32,358 nucleotides of DNA, taken from positions 1 through 32,358 of the IMG/VR virus record IMGVR_UViG_3300027963_000208. One strand, 5' to 3'. This stretch comes from a virus. Positions 23,349-30,417 of this stretch are shown piece after piece. A program made the position numbers and the translations under genes. The notes beneath the pieces are model-generated. The model made no database searches. It saw nothing but the letters and a program-made list of their open reading frames with translations, and had not been told where the DNA came from. Position 1 is the stretch's first letter; each line of letters begins with the position of its first letter.

Positions 23349-25662
23349 TCATTTCTTTCTGGTACTGCTGCTGCATATTCTGCTCATGAACCGCAGACTT
23401 CTCAGCCAACTTATTAGCCAAATCCTGCTGCAAACTAGCAATATCCTCACCACCAGCAGACTCAGCATTAGGCTTATCCTTATTATCAATAACAACCGTA
23501 TCAATCGGCGGCTCCAACAACTCTTGTGGAGTAACACCCTTAAGGCCAGACTGAGTAAGAATCTTAGAACCAGTCGTAGGACCAACAGCGCCACGCAATT
23601 GAAGACTAACCTTAGCAGGCTGACCCTGAACATTAGCAGACTCCTGCATAGCAGTCATAGTAAACTGGTAATGCTTCTGGAATCGCTCCTGAATCTCCAA
23701 AGGAAGATCTTCAAACTCTGGCGACTTCATATACAAAGCGTGAGTCTCAAGATGCGAAGCATGATTCTCAAACGGCAACGGAGTCAAACCAGCATCCATA
23801 ACCTGCATAAGAGCCTCAGGAGTAACCGCAGCAGGACGACCCGTATTAGGATCAACCTGAGGATTATCAATCTGCATCATCAACTCTTGCTGAGCCTTCA
23901 TAGCAGCAGGCTTATTAATAGGCTCACCCACAATAAGACGATCATTCTCCCGCATAGCCTGCTCCTCATCCGCCTCAAACTGTGCCTGAAGCGTCTTAAA
24001 ATCAGCCATATCAAGATACTTATACGCCTTAGTAGGACTAATAATACCCATCTGAAGCATCTGCATAACACGCGCCTGCTTACCCGCACGAGTACGAGGC
24101 AAACCAGAACCAGTCTCAACCTTAACCTGAACACCAGCAATAATATCAGCAGACTCAAAACGACTAACCTTAGCCTTAGAACCAGCACCAGCAAGCATAA
24201 TAAGACGAGGCTCATTATAATAACGCTGAGCCAACTCAAGCATCATATTACCAGCACGCTCCAAACCCTTCTCCATCATAAGAATCTGAGGAGCCAAACG
24301 ATCCGTAGCCGCCTCCTGAAGAAGATCAATAGCAACACCAGCCTCAACATTAGGAGGCACAGCACCATCACTAATCTCATTCAAACCAAACGTATCACGC
24401 AAACGCTGACCAAGATCCTGAAGATGCTGAAACACATAAGAAGGAAGACTTTGAATAGGAATAGCCTCAGGCACCTTACCAGCCACAGGATTATACTCAA
24501 AAATAGCGCCCGGCTCATCAGTCATACGCTGACGCAAAGAACCAACCGGAGCAAGCATCTGGGGCTTCAACGTAAGATTCTTATACTCAATCATCTGACT
24601 AAGGGTACGATTAAGTTCCTTCTGCAACGGAATAGCCTGCTCAACAACACTAGTATCATACAACTGGCCCGGAATACGCATACCCGGAAACTTAACAAGA
24701 GGAAGTTTCTTAAACGGATAAGGCCAAGGACCATCATACAAAATAATATTAGGTGACTTAGTAAACGCAACATACCGACCCTCAGGAAACTCTGGACCCG
24801 GCAAAAAATAACCAACAAAAACAGTACGAACATTCTGCTTAGTCTTACCACTCGTAGTACCAAACATGCCCGGAAGAGTCTCATCAGGATAACGATTAAT
24901 AGCATTAGGCTTCAAACGCACATCATAACGCGCATAAATCTCATCACTACTCATTGGATGCACACAAAACGCATACTTACAATCTTCAAAAACCTGAGCA
25001 GAATCATCCAAAAGAACATCAAAAGGAGCCATAACATCAACCTTAATCTCCCCCTCAAATACTTCCTTCTCAAACTCTCCCGCATCCAAGCCCATCTTAC
25101 TAAGACGATCCTTAAAAAGATGCTCAATAATAGGATTAACAATAGGCTCACCATCAGGATTAAGCATCAACTTAACACTAGATCCAACCTTATCATCCCA
25201 ACTAATCTTCCAAAAACCATTACCACAAATAATAGCCCATAACATTGCCTCTTCACGCTTGCTCCCCAGACTAAACGTATCCCACCAATAATCCAACAAA
25301 GACTCAGCAACCTCAGTCGCCTTAATAGCCTCATAATCGGCCTGAGCAGGAGTAGCAAAAAACGTAGGCTTAGTCTTAGTCAAACGAGCAAGCAAACCAT
25401 TAGAATTAGGAGCAATCTGATTAGCAACAAGACGAACACGATAACGAGGCTTATCACCATCATCAGTAGGCAAAGACTCCATACGCCTAGACTTCCGATT
25501 ATAAAAAACGTACTGCTTACCCTTATAAAACGAAAGATTCAACTTCCATTGGCGCTCCATAATCTCACGCTCAGACTGCAACTCGTCCACACGTTTAACA
25601 AGCGCATCAGCGGAGGCAAACCCAGCCGGAACATCCTCATTACTATAACTTTTATCTTCCAC
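23326..25662 (-). CDS. Portal protein (778 aa)
   Basis: Dodecameric channel at the head vertex for DNA entry and exit. Features: ERQWKLNLSFYKGKQYVFYN near residue 40, RVRLVANQIAPNSNGLLARL following, a central KKLPLVKFPGMRIPGQLY with VVEQAIPLQKELNRTLSQMI, and a helical ALAQ-type crown region with Gln/Ala-rich C-terminus. This matches the large P22/podovirus-type portals, including the K-E-L-N-R helix after the wing. GTG at 25662 has GGGGG upstream. Length is at the high end for portals. Confidence 0.9.
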   Translation of the reverse strand: MEDKSYSNEDVPAGFASADALVKRVDELQSEREIMERQWKLNLSFYKGKQYVFYNRKSRRMESLPTDDGDKPRYRVRLVANQIAPNSNGLLARLTKTKPTFFATPAQADYEAIKATEVAESLLDYWWDTFSLGSKREEAMLWAIICGNGFWKISWDDKVGSSVKLMLNPDGEPIVNPIIEHLFKDRLSKMGLDAGEFEKEVFEGEIKVDVMAPFDVLLDDSAQVFEDCKYAFCVHPMSSDEIYARYDVRLKPNAINRYPDETLPGMFGTTSGKTKQNVRTVFVGYFLPGPEFPEGRYVAFTKSPNIILYDGPWPYPFKKLPLVKFPGMRIPGQLYDTSVVEQAIPLQKELNRTLSQMIEYKNLTLKPQMLAPVGSLRQRMTDEPGAIFEYNPVAGKVPEAIPIQSLPSYVFQHLQDLGQRLRDTFGLNEISDGAVPPNVEAGVAIDLLQEAATDRLAPQILMMEKGLERAGNMMLELAQRYYNEPRLIMLAGAGSKAKVSRFESADIIAGVQVKVETGSGLPRTRAGKQARVMQMLQMGIISPTKAYKYLDMADFKTLQAQFEADEEQAMRENDRLIVGEPINKPAAMKAQQELMMQIDNPQVDPNTGRPAAVTPEALMQVMDAGLTPLPFENHASHLETHALYMKSPEFEDLPLEIQERFQKHYQFTMTAMQESANVQGQPAKVSLQLRGAVGPTTGSKILTQSGLKGVTPQELLEPPIDTVVIDNKDKPNAESAGGEDIASLQQDLANKLAEKSAVHEQNMQQQYQKEMSGVGFQK

Positions 25663-25682
25663 GCAGAATCACCCCCAATACA

Positions 25683-25865
25683 TTAAACGAAACTAAGATC
25701 GCTAGGATCCAGCCCCGCACCAGTTAACAAACTCTTATACTCATCCTGATTAATAATTCCCTGACCCAAAGCCCAATCCGCATCCTGCTCATCTTCAGCA
25801 ACACGCAATTGTCCCATAGGAACATCACTTAACGGCTTTGCGCCCTCTAACCGGAGAATCTCCAA
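25683..25865 (-). CDS. Small acidic protein before the portal (60 aa, start uncertain)
   Basis: Frame ends ...NQDEYKSLLTGAGLDPSDLSFV. I favour TTG at 25865, nine bases after GGAGGAGGAG; ATG at 25895 and ATG at 25817 are alternatives. The coding segment overlaps the end of the 106-residue gene. The acidic EDEQDADWALGQGIINQDEY helix-turn-helix-like stretch looks like the small proteins often placed between terminase and portal. Function unknown. Confidence 0.55.
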   Translation of the reverse strand: MEILRLEGAKPLSDVPMGQLRVAEDEQDADWALGQGIINQDEYKSLLTGAGLDPSDLSFV

Positions 25866-26145
25866 CCGGAGTTTCTCCTCCTCCAATACTAGCATCTTCT
25901 CCAACCACAACTTCTGTGTCGCTAGAATCTCTTGCATCACTTCTAGTAAGAGTGTATCCTGCCGACTCCGCCAACCAAACAATAGTAGACTCCTTAACAA
26001 ATCGTGTAAGCGTGTCCCCCATATAAGGAACAGGCACATTAGCAACATTAGTATCTATAACACTATCACCCGGAAAGATACGCTCCCCCGTAATAGCATC
26101 AGCACCACTACTATAAATACTAAACTCCATAAGATTATTCACCAC
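25825..26145 (-). CDS. Unknown small protein after the terminase (106 aa)
   Basis: GTG at 26145 overlaps the terminase end by seven bases, with GGGGAG close upstream. The N-terminal 65 residues look structured (EFSIYSSGADAITGERIFPG, then FVKESTIVWLAESAGYTL). The C-terminal 40 are Gly/Asp/Glu/Val-rich and probably disordered. No family recognised. Both this and the next small gene are packed between terminase and portal, suggesting packaging or head-vertex accessory roles. Confidence 0.7.
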   Translation of the reverse strand: MVNNLMEFSIYSSGADAITGERIFPGDSVIDTNVANVPVPYMGDTLTRFVKESTIVWLAESAGYTLTRSDARDSSDTEVVVGEDASIGGGETPVGDSPVRGRKAVK

Positions 26146-27611
26146 ATACTCCCCATAAACTCGTCAATGTAACGATCTTCTTTCTTACCATCACCCGGAC
26201 GATCATTAACAACCCAATCCGGCAAACCACTAGGGTGAGCCAAAGGCTTATCAAAAAACGATTCAGCCAACAACGCACCCGCAGTCCTCAAAGCAATCTC
26301 CACACTATCCAAACAGTCATCCCTAGGATTAGAAATACTAGAATCATAATTAATCCACTCATCAATAAAATCCTTTTGATCCTTCTTAATACGAATTTTA
26401 CCAATTTTAAAAAGAGGACTCATAGCCATAATACGCTCATACTTCTTACCCTTAGCAAAAATAGGAACAATAGGAGGCATACTAGGCAAACGCTCCGCCT
26501 GCTGCACAAGAGCCGCCTGAAATGCATTAGACTCAATCCCAATAATATCTGGAGCCCAACGCAAATAATACTCCTCAATCTTATCTAACTGATCAGCAAA
26601 AGGAATCTTAGCAGCAACTTGATCTAACAAGAAAACCTGATTATTTTTAGCAACACCAACAACACTAAGAACAAACCTATCACCACGACCACTCATACTC
26701 ACAGCAGGGTCAACACCAATATACTTACGAAGTTTCTCAAGCGTACCATCCTCATTACGAGGAAGATCATCAGCAGTATAATACTGCAACCAATCGCCAG
26801 CAAGATCACGACCAGCCATACTATCAAACGCAGCCATATACTCCTGAGCAAACAAAAGAGGATGATACCGTTGCTTAGTATACTCCCACTCTTTCTTAGG
26901 AAAATAAGGATTATCAATACTACGATACTCAACCCGGCCTTGGGCCGGGTCTTTCATAGCGTCCTTGTTCCAGAATTCTTCGTAAAACCAGTTTTTGCCG
27001 TCTGGTGTGGTAGTTGTTATTAGTAATCCTTCTTTGTCTGAGAGGGCTGGGCGCATTACCTGCCACGGTTCCTCACTACGAATGAATGCGGCCTCATCCA
27101 TCCATAGGATGTCTAGTCCAGCGCCTCGTAGCGACTGGGGATCATCAGACGACTTGAATTCTATTAGACTACCATTGTTAAACTCAAAGGTCATTGCTCC
27201 ACGATTCTCTTTCACATCTTTACCGATCTCTAGACCGGCTTCCGTAATAACTTTACGCATAGTTAAGAGTGCTGGACGCAATACCTTATAATCTTTACTT
27301 GTTGCCCATACCCAGAGGGGTGAGTTGTCTGTTTTTCCTCGCGCATCCATGTGGAATTGTTCGGGATATAGACAATAAAATAGTACTTCCCATGCAGCAG
27401 AAAGAGTTTTTCCTCCACGACGACCGGCAACTAGGTGTCGGAATCGTGTTAGATGCTTATTATCTGTGTTTGCGTGGAATAAGGCTTGATAATAGTGGGG
27501 TGCATAGCCTTTAGATAGGAACCAACCCATTTTTTCTGGATATGTGAGTAGAATTTCTTCTAATTCTTTACTCTTGATGTTTACGCCATCTTTAAACGAG
27601 TAGTTTGGCAC
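26139..27611 (-). CDS. terL: Terminase large subunit (490 aa)
   Basis: ATP-driven motor and nuclease that packages and cuts phage DNA. Walker A AGRRGGKT at residues 62-69, Walker B LDILWMDE at 166-173 and the coupling motif TTTTPDG at 199-205 define the ATPase. The RNase H-like nuclease has YIGVDPAVS with Asp301, IGIESN with Glu360 and RDDCLDS near 430-436, its acidic catalytic residues. GTG at 27611 follows AGGAG that overlaps the stop of the mini-protein upstream. Codon composition changes abruptly at residue ~222, between the two domains, exactly at a GC-rich palindrome (see separate entry). Confidence 0.96.
   Translation of the reverse strand: MPNYSFKDGVNIKSKELEEILLTYPEKMGWFLSKGYAPHYYQALFHANTDNKHLTRFRHLVAGRRGGKTLSAAWEVLFYCLYPEQFHMDARGKTDNSPLWVWATSKDYKVLRPALLTMRKVITEAGLEIGKDVKENRGAMTFEFNNGSLIEFKSSDDPQSLRGAGLDILWMDEAAFIRSEEPWQVMRPALSDKEGLLITTTTPDGKNWFYEEFWNKDAMKDPAQGRVEYRSIDNPYFPKKEWEYTKQRYHPLLFAQEYMAAFDSMAGRDLAGDWLQYYTADDLPRNEDGTLEKLRKYIGVDPAVSMSGRGDRFVLSVVGVAKNNQVFLLDQVAAKIPFADQLDKIEEYYLRWAPDIIGIESNAFQAALVQQAERLPSMPPIVPIFAKGKKYERIMAMSPLFKIGKIRIKKDQKDFIDEWINYDSSISNPRDDCLDSVEIALRTAGALLAESFFDKPLAHPSGLPDWVVNDRPGDGKKEDRYIDEFMGSMW
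26932..26950. repeat. GC-rich triloop palindrome inside terL
   Basis: Arms ACCCGGCC and GGCCGGGT (8 bp) enclose TTG (plus strand). It encodes residues 221-227 of the terminase (DPAQGRV). The all-G/C core is conspicuous in an A/T-rich genome, and it marks the point where terL codon style changes. Confidence 0.9.
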
Positions 27612-27620
27612 TATTTTCTC

Positions 27621-27758
27621 CTAATGGGGACGATGATCCCCACACTTGGTGCATTTAGAGTAGTAAGACTTGTTTTCAATATCACAAGTATGACAATACC
27701 ATGCTTCTTTTCGTTGTTCTTTTACAATTCTTTTTGGTTGTACATTAGACCCAAACAT
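27621..27758 (-). CDS. Zinc-ribbon mini-protein (45 aa)
   Basis: Reads from MFGSNVQPKRIVKEQRKEAW with CxxC pairs at residues 22/25 (YCHTC) and 36/39 (KCTKCGDHRPH), a four-cysteine ribbon or knuckle. A basic N-terminal tail would suit nucleic acid binding. ATG lies four bases after the stop of the adhesin gene and has no clear SD, so it probably depends on reinitiation. Its TAG stop overlaps the terminase SD. Immediate position before terL suggests a packaging accessory; that is inference. Confidence 0.72.
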   Translation of the reverse strand: MFGSNVQPKRIVKEQRKEAWYCHTCDIENKSYYSKCTKCGDHRPH

Positions 27759-27762
27759 TTAT

Positions 27763-28794
27763 TTACCAAAGATACCGTACAATAACAATACCAGATCCAC
27801 CAGCATTACCTTGAATACCGTTTGCTCCGCCAGACCCGCCATTACCTCGATTGGCTACTCCAGCACTACCATCACTTGCTCCGGTACCATAAACTGTTCC
27901 AAGCGACCACACATTATACCCACCACCACCAGCACCTTGATAACTATTATTACCATTACCGCCGTTTCCTTGGTTGCCAGCGCCGCCACCACCTCCATAA
28001 AAGTAACTTCCGCTTGCTCTTCCTGCTCCACCCGAATATGCGCTATTTGTTCCGGCTGGTGTTGAGCCGCCAGACCCGCCCTGAGTAGTAATAGGGGCAA
28101 CAGCACCAGCACCACCGCCAGCGGCACTATAACCACCAAAAGAAGATGCAGTACCACTAGTACCATTACTAAAATCATCATCACTTCCCGGACCACCATC
28201 TCCAACAGTAACAGTAACAGTTGCAGCAACTTGACTCAAAGAATCATTTAGATAAAATGCTCCACCAGCGCCACCTCCGCCTTGAGCAAATACGTCTCCG
28301 CTTGAATCATTGCCACCTCCACCACCGCCGCCGCCTCCAAGAACAAAGATTCCCATTGTTTTTGTTACTGAGCCAGTAACAATAAGAGAACTACTTGCAT
28401 TAAAGATATGATATTTATATCCGCCAGCGGTACTAGTAGTACCTCCACTAGCCGAAAACGTAGTATACGCGCTAGAAACCGTAGAAGCCGGACCAATACC
28501 AGTATCATTAGTAGCCGTAACCGTAAACGTATAAGCCGTACCAGAAGATAAACCAGAAACCGTTGCAGTAGTAGTAGCGCTAGTAGCAGTTGCGCCTCCC
28601 GGACTAGCGGTAACAGTATAATTTGTAATAGGCAAACCACCATTAAAAACAGGAGCAGTCCAAGAAACAGTAACACTAGGAGTAGAAGTAGCCTGAGCAC
28701 TAGTAGAAGAAACAGTTACATTAGTAGGCGCATCTGGCACACTACTTCCTAACCTATACCCACGAATACCCATACTACCAAAAATAGGAACCAT
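27763..28794 (-). CDS. Fibronectin-III plus glycine-rich adhesin (343 aa)
   Basis: Residues about 20-112 form a fibronectin type III domain (PDAPTNVTV, VTVSWTAPVFNGGLPITNYT, SGLSSGTAYTFTVTATN). Then YKYHIFNASSS and a run of nine glycines introduce a Gly-rich domain that ends GGSGIVIVRYLW, the same cap as in the fibre at 13462. FN3 domains on phage virions are thought to help reversible carbohydrate binding. The start follows the upstream stop by one base. Likely a host-binding fibre tip. Confidence 0.85.
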   Translation of the reverse strand: MVPIFGSMGIRGYRLGSSVPDAPTNVTVSSTSAQATSTPSVTVSWTAPVFNGGLPITNYTVTASPGGATATSATTTATVSGLSSGTAYTFTVTATNDTGIGPASTVSSAYTTFSASGGTTSTAGGYKYHIFNASSSLIVTGSVTKTMGIFVLGGGGGGGGGNDSSGDVFAQGGGGAGGAFYLNDSLSQVAATVTVTVGDGGPGSDDDFSNGTSGTASSFGGYSAAGGGAGAVAPITTQGGSGGSTPAGTNSAYSGGAGRASGSYFYGGGGGAGNQGNGGNGNNSYQGAGGGGYNVWSLGTVYGTGASDGSAGVANRGNGGSGGANGIQGNAGGSGIVIVRYLW

Positions 28795-28795
28795 C

Positions 28796-29704
28796 TTAAG
28801 CGCTCCATTTACCTACACTAGCAAAAACCGTAAACACAGTATTAGCAGTCTTAAGGATATTAAAAGTATAAATATCACTAGATGAAGCATTACCACTAGT
28901 AGGAGTAGTGCTATTTCCCCATTTAGGAGTAACACTAGCACCATCAATAGTCATAGCGGTTTGATAATATGCCGTAGTACCATTTGTATTAATAAGAACA
29001 ATACTAATAGCCTGATTAATAGCAAGCAAAGAGTTGAGTGTAGTAGACGCATCTCCACGCACATTAAGAGTCCAGTTACCAGTAGCATTAGCAGTAGCAT
29101 ACAAAACGCCCTGAGTAAGAACATCAAGATTAACAGTACCCGTCATAGTACCACGAGTAGCAAACGTTTCAAAGGGAGCAAGAAGAGCCTCATTAGACAC
29201 CGTACCAGCAGCATCACGAAGAACAATAGTACTAGCCGTATTAGCCGTAGTAGCAGTTGTAGCACTATTAGAAACCTTACCAGAAGTAGCAATAGTAGCA
29301 AGTTTAGTATCAACAATAGCAGCCGCACTATTAATATCAGCATCAACAATAGTATCATTAGCAATCTTAGCCGACGTAACAGCACTAGCAGCAATCTTAC
29401 CCTCAGTCACAGCCAAATCATTAATCTTCGCCGTAGTAACAGCCAAATCAACCAAACTCACAGTATCAATAGCCTTAACCCACGCTGTACCATTATACAA
29501 AAACAACGTATCAACATCAGACTGATACACCATAACGCCCTCAACAGCACTAATAGCAGACTTAGCAGTATTATCCGCAACAACCACATGACCAAACTTT
29601 ATCGAATCAAAATTATCCCGCACATAAGTATTCCAATCAGAAGCCAACAAACTCGAAACACCAGCAGTCTGACTAGGCACACCATCCAAATCCGCATACG
29701 ACAA
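28796..29704 (-). CDS. Tail fibre, first gene of the late operon (302 aa)
   Basis: The N-terminus (SYADLDGVPSQTAGVSSLLA then SDWNTYVRDNFDSIKFG) is a typical phage fibre head. A parameter-like strand pair ends YNGTAWVKA. Residues about 90-140 contain AVTTAKINDLAV, EGKIAASAVTSAKI and DADINSAAAI, the AxxxxKI repeat of trimeric fibres. The C-terminal domain (WTLNVRGDASTTLNSLLA) is beta-rich and probably globular. I prefer TTG at 29704, eight bases after GGGGG; TTG at 29719 is possible but has no SD. Confidence 0.82.
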   Translation of the reverse strand: MSYADLDGVPSQTAGVSSLLASDWNTYVRDNFDSIKFGHVVVADNTAKSAISAVEGVMVYQSDVDTLFLYNGTAWVKAIDTVSLVDLAVTTAKINDLAVTEGKIAASAVTSAKIANDTIVDADINSAAAIVDTKLATIATSGKVSNSATTATTANTASTIVLRDAAGTVSNEALLAPFETFATRGTMTGTVNLDVLTQGVLYATANATGNWTLNVRGDASTTLNSLLAINQAISIVLINTNGTTAYYQTAMTIDGASVTPKWGNSTTPTSGNASSSDIYTFNILKTANTVFTVFASVGKWSA

Positions 29705-29899
29705 CCAAACCACCCCCAAACATAAGAATAATAAAAAAACACCCCACTACAATACTATACGAAACTTATCCAACAAAAGTAACAACAAAAACTAAAATTA
29801 ACACAACCTTAACATAACATAACCATAATAAGCCAAACTCAAAAAACACCAAAAATATATGTAGCATAATATATAGTGTGTGTGAGATTGATAACGGGG
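29705..29899 (-). promoter_or_regulatory. Leader and presumed promoter region of the late operon
   Basis: About 180 bases upstream of the first late gene are A/C-rich on the plus strand with no supportable reading frame. A TATAGT element on the minus strand near 29752-29757 could be a -10, but no convincing -35 lies at 16-18 bases, and a phage-specific promoter may be used instead. The plus-strand A/C bias ends near 29880 where the palindromes start, so this is where transcription direction changes. Confidence 0.35.
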
Positions 29900-30334
29900 A
29901 TACTACTTTGTAGTATTATATACAGTTATGGTGGGTATAATCGTAGATTATAGTAAGAGCCTAGTATGCTTATACAACTCTGTTGTATTAGGGGATGCCT
30001 ATAACCTACAGTTATAGGATGATGACTAGTACTACCTTCGGTAGTAAGATATACTTATACCCTTATACTAAGAGTAACTACTCTTAGTATATATATATAT
30101 AGAGTCTTCGACTCTATAAGAATTCTTTATGGTACCAATAATGATAGTAATATCAATTGATATTACTATTGTTTCTACTACCTTTGGTAGTAGTAGCCTT
30201 ATACTACGGAGTAGTATAAGTTTTGTTTATGTTGGTTTATTGGTTCACTACGAAGTAGTGTTTGGTTAGTATCGAAGATACTAGTTTTTGTCTCAACGTA
30301 GTTGAGATACGCATGTTATCCATCTTCGATGGAT
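29900..30334. repeat. Array of 14 different triloop palindromes in the divergent control region
   Basis: Perfect inverted repeats at 29900-29916 (loop TTT), 29936-29952 (GTA), 29972-29988 (TCT), 29998-30018 (CTACA, a C·A mismatch around TAC), 30030-30046 (TTC), 30064-30091 (13-bp arms, AC centre), 30098-30118 (TTC), 30144-30169 (26-base perfect palindrome), 30175-30193 (TTT), 30198-30220 (GGA), 30246-30260 (GAA), 30267-30283 (GAA), 30291-30307 (GTA) and 30318-30334 (TTC). Arms are 6-13 bp; 232 of 435 bases are paired. All eleven true triloops are closed by C-G. Stem sequences differ, though ACTAC next to the loop recurs in five. No reading frame is supportable here. A TA-dinucleotide run lies at 30088-30101. 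Confidence 0.93.
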
Positions 30335-30352
30335 TGGGCTGAGATTTATATA

Positions 30353-30400
30353 CTCTCTAAATAAATATCTGAACGAAGTGAAGATATTTATTATAGAGAG
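30353..30400 (+). promoter_or_regulatory. Long hairpin, copy 1, before the zinc-finger early gene
   Basis: Lower stem CTCTCTA/TAGAGAG (7 bp), one unpaired A on the right side, 11-bp upper stem (AATAAATATCT with its complement), then apex GAACGAAGTGA, which can form tandem G·A pairs, two base pairs and a GAA triloop. It is preceded by TATATA and followed by ATAAAGGGGA, the SD of the gene starting at 30418. Possible roles: mRNA 5' stabiliser, RNase III-type processing site, or protein-binding cruciform. Confidence 0.88.
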
Positions 30401-30417
30401 ATAAAGGGGACGGAAAA

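Noticed and set aside
23332-24756. Long plus-strand open frame (474 codons) opposite the portal gene
   Set aside because: Arg/Leu/Ser/Thr-rich translation typical of antisense frames, no SD, and the minus-strand portal has clear family features.
29752-29757. TATAGT as a sigma-70-type -10 for the late operon
   Set aside because: No acceptable -35 at proper spacing in A/T-rich DNA, so it is mentioned only as a weak candidate.
29900-30334. CRISPR array or tRNA cluster
   Set aside because: Stem sequences differ from unit to unit, there are no constant repeats with unique spacers, and no cloverleaf with a T-loop motif was found.
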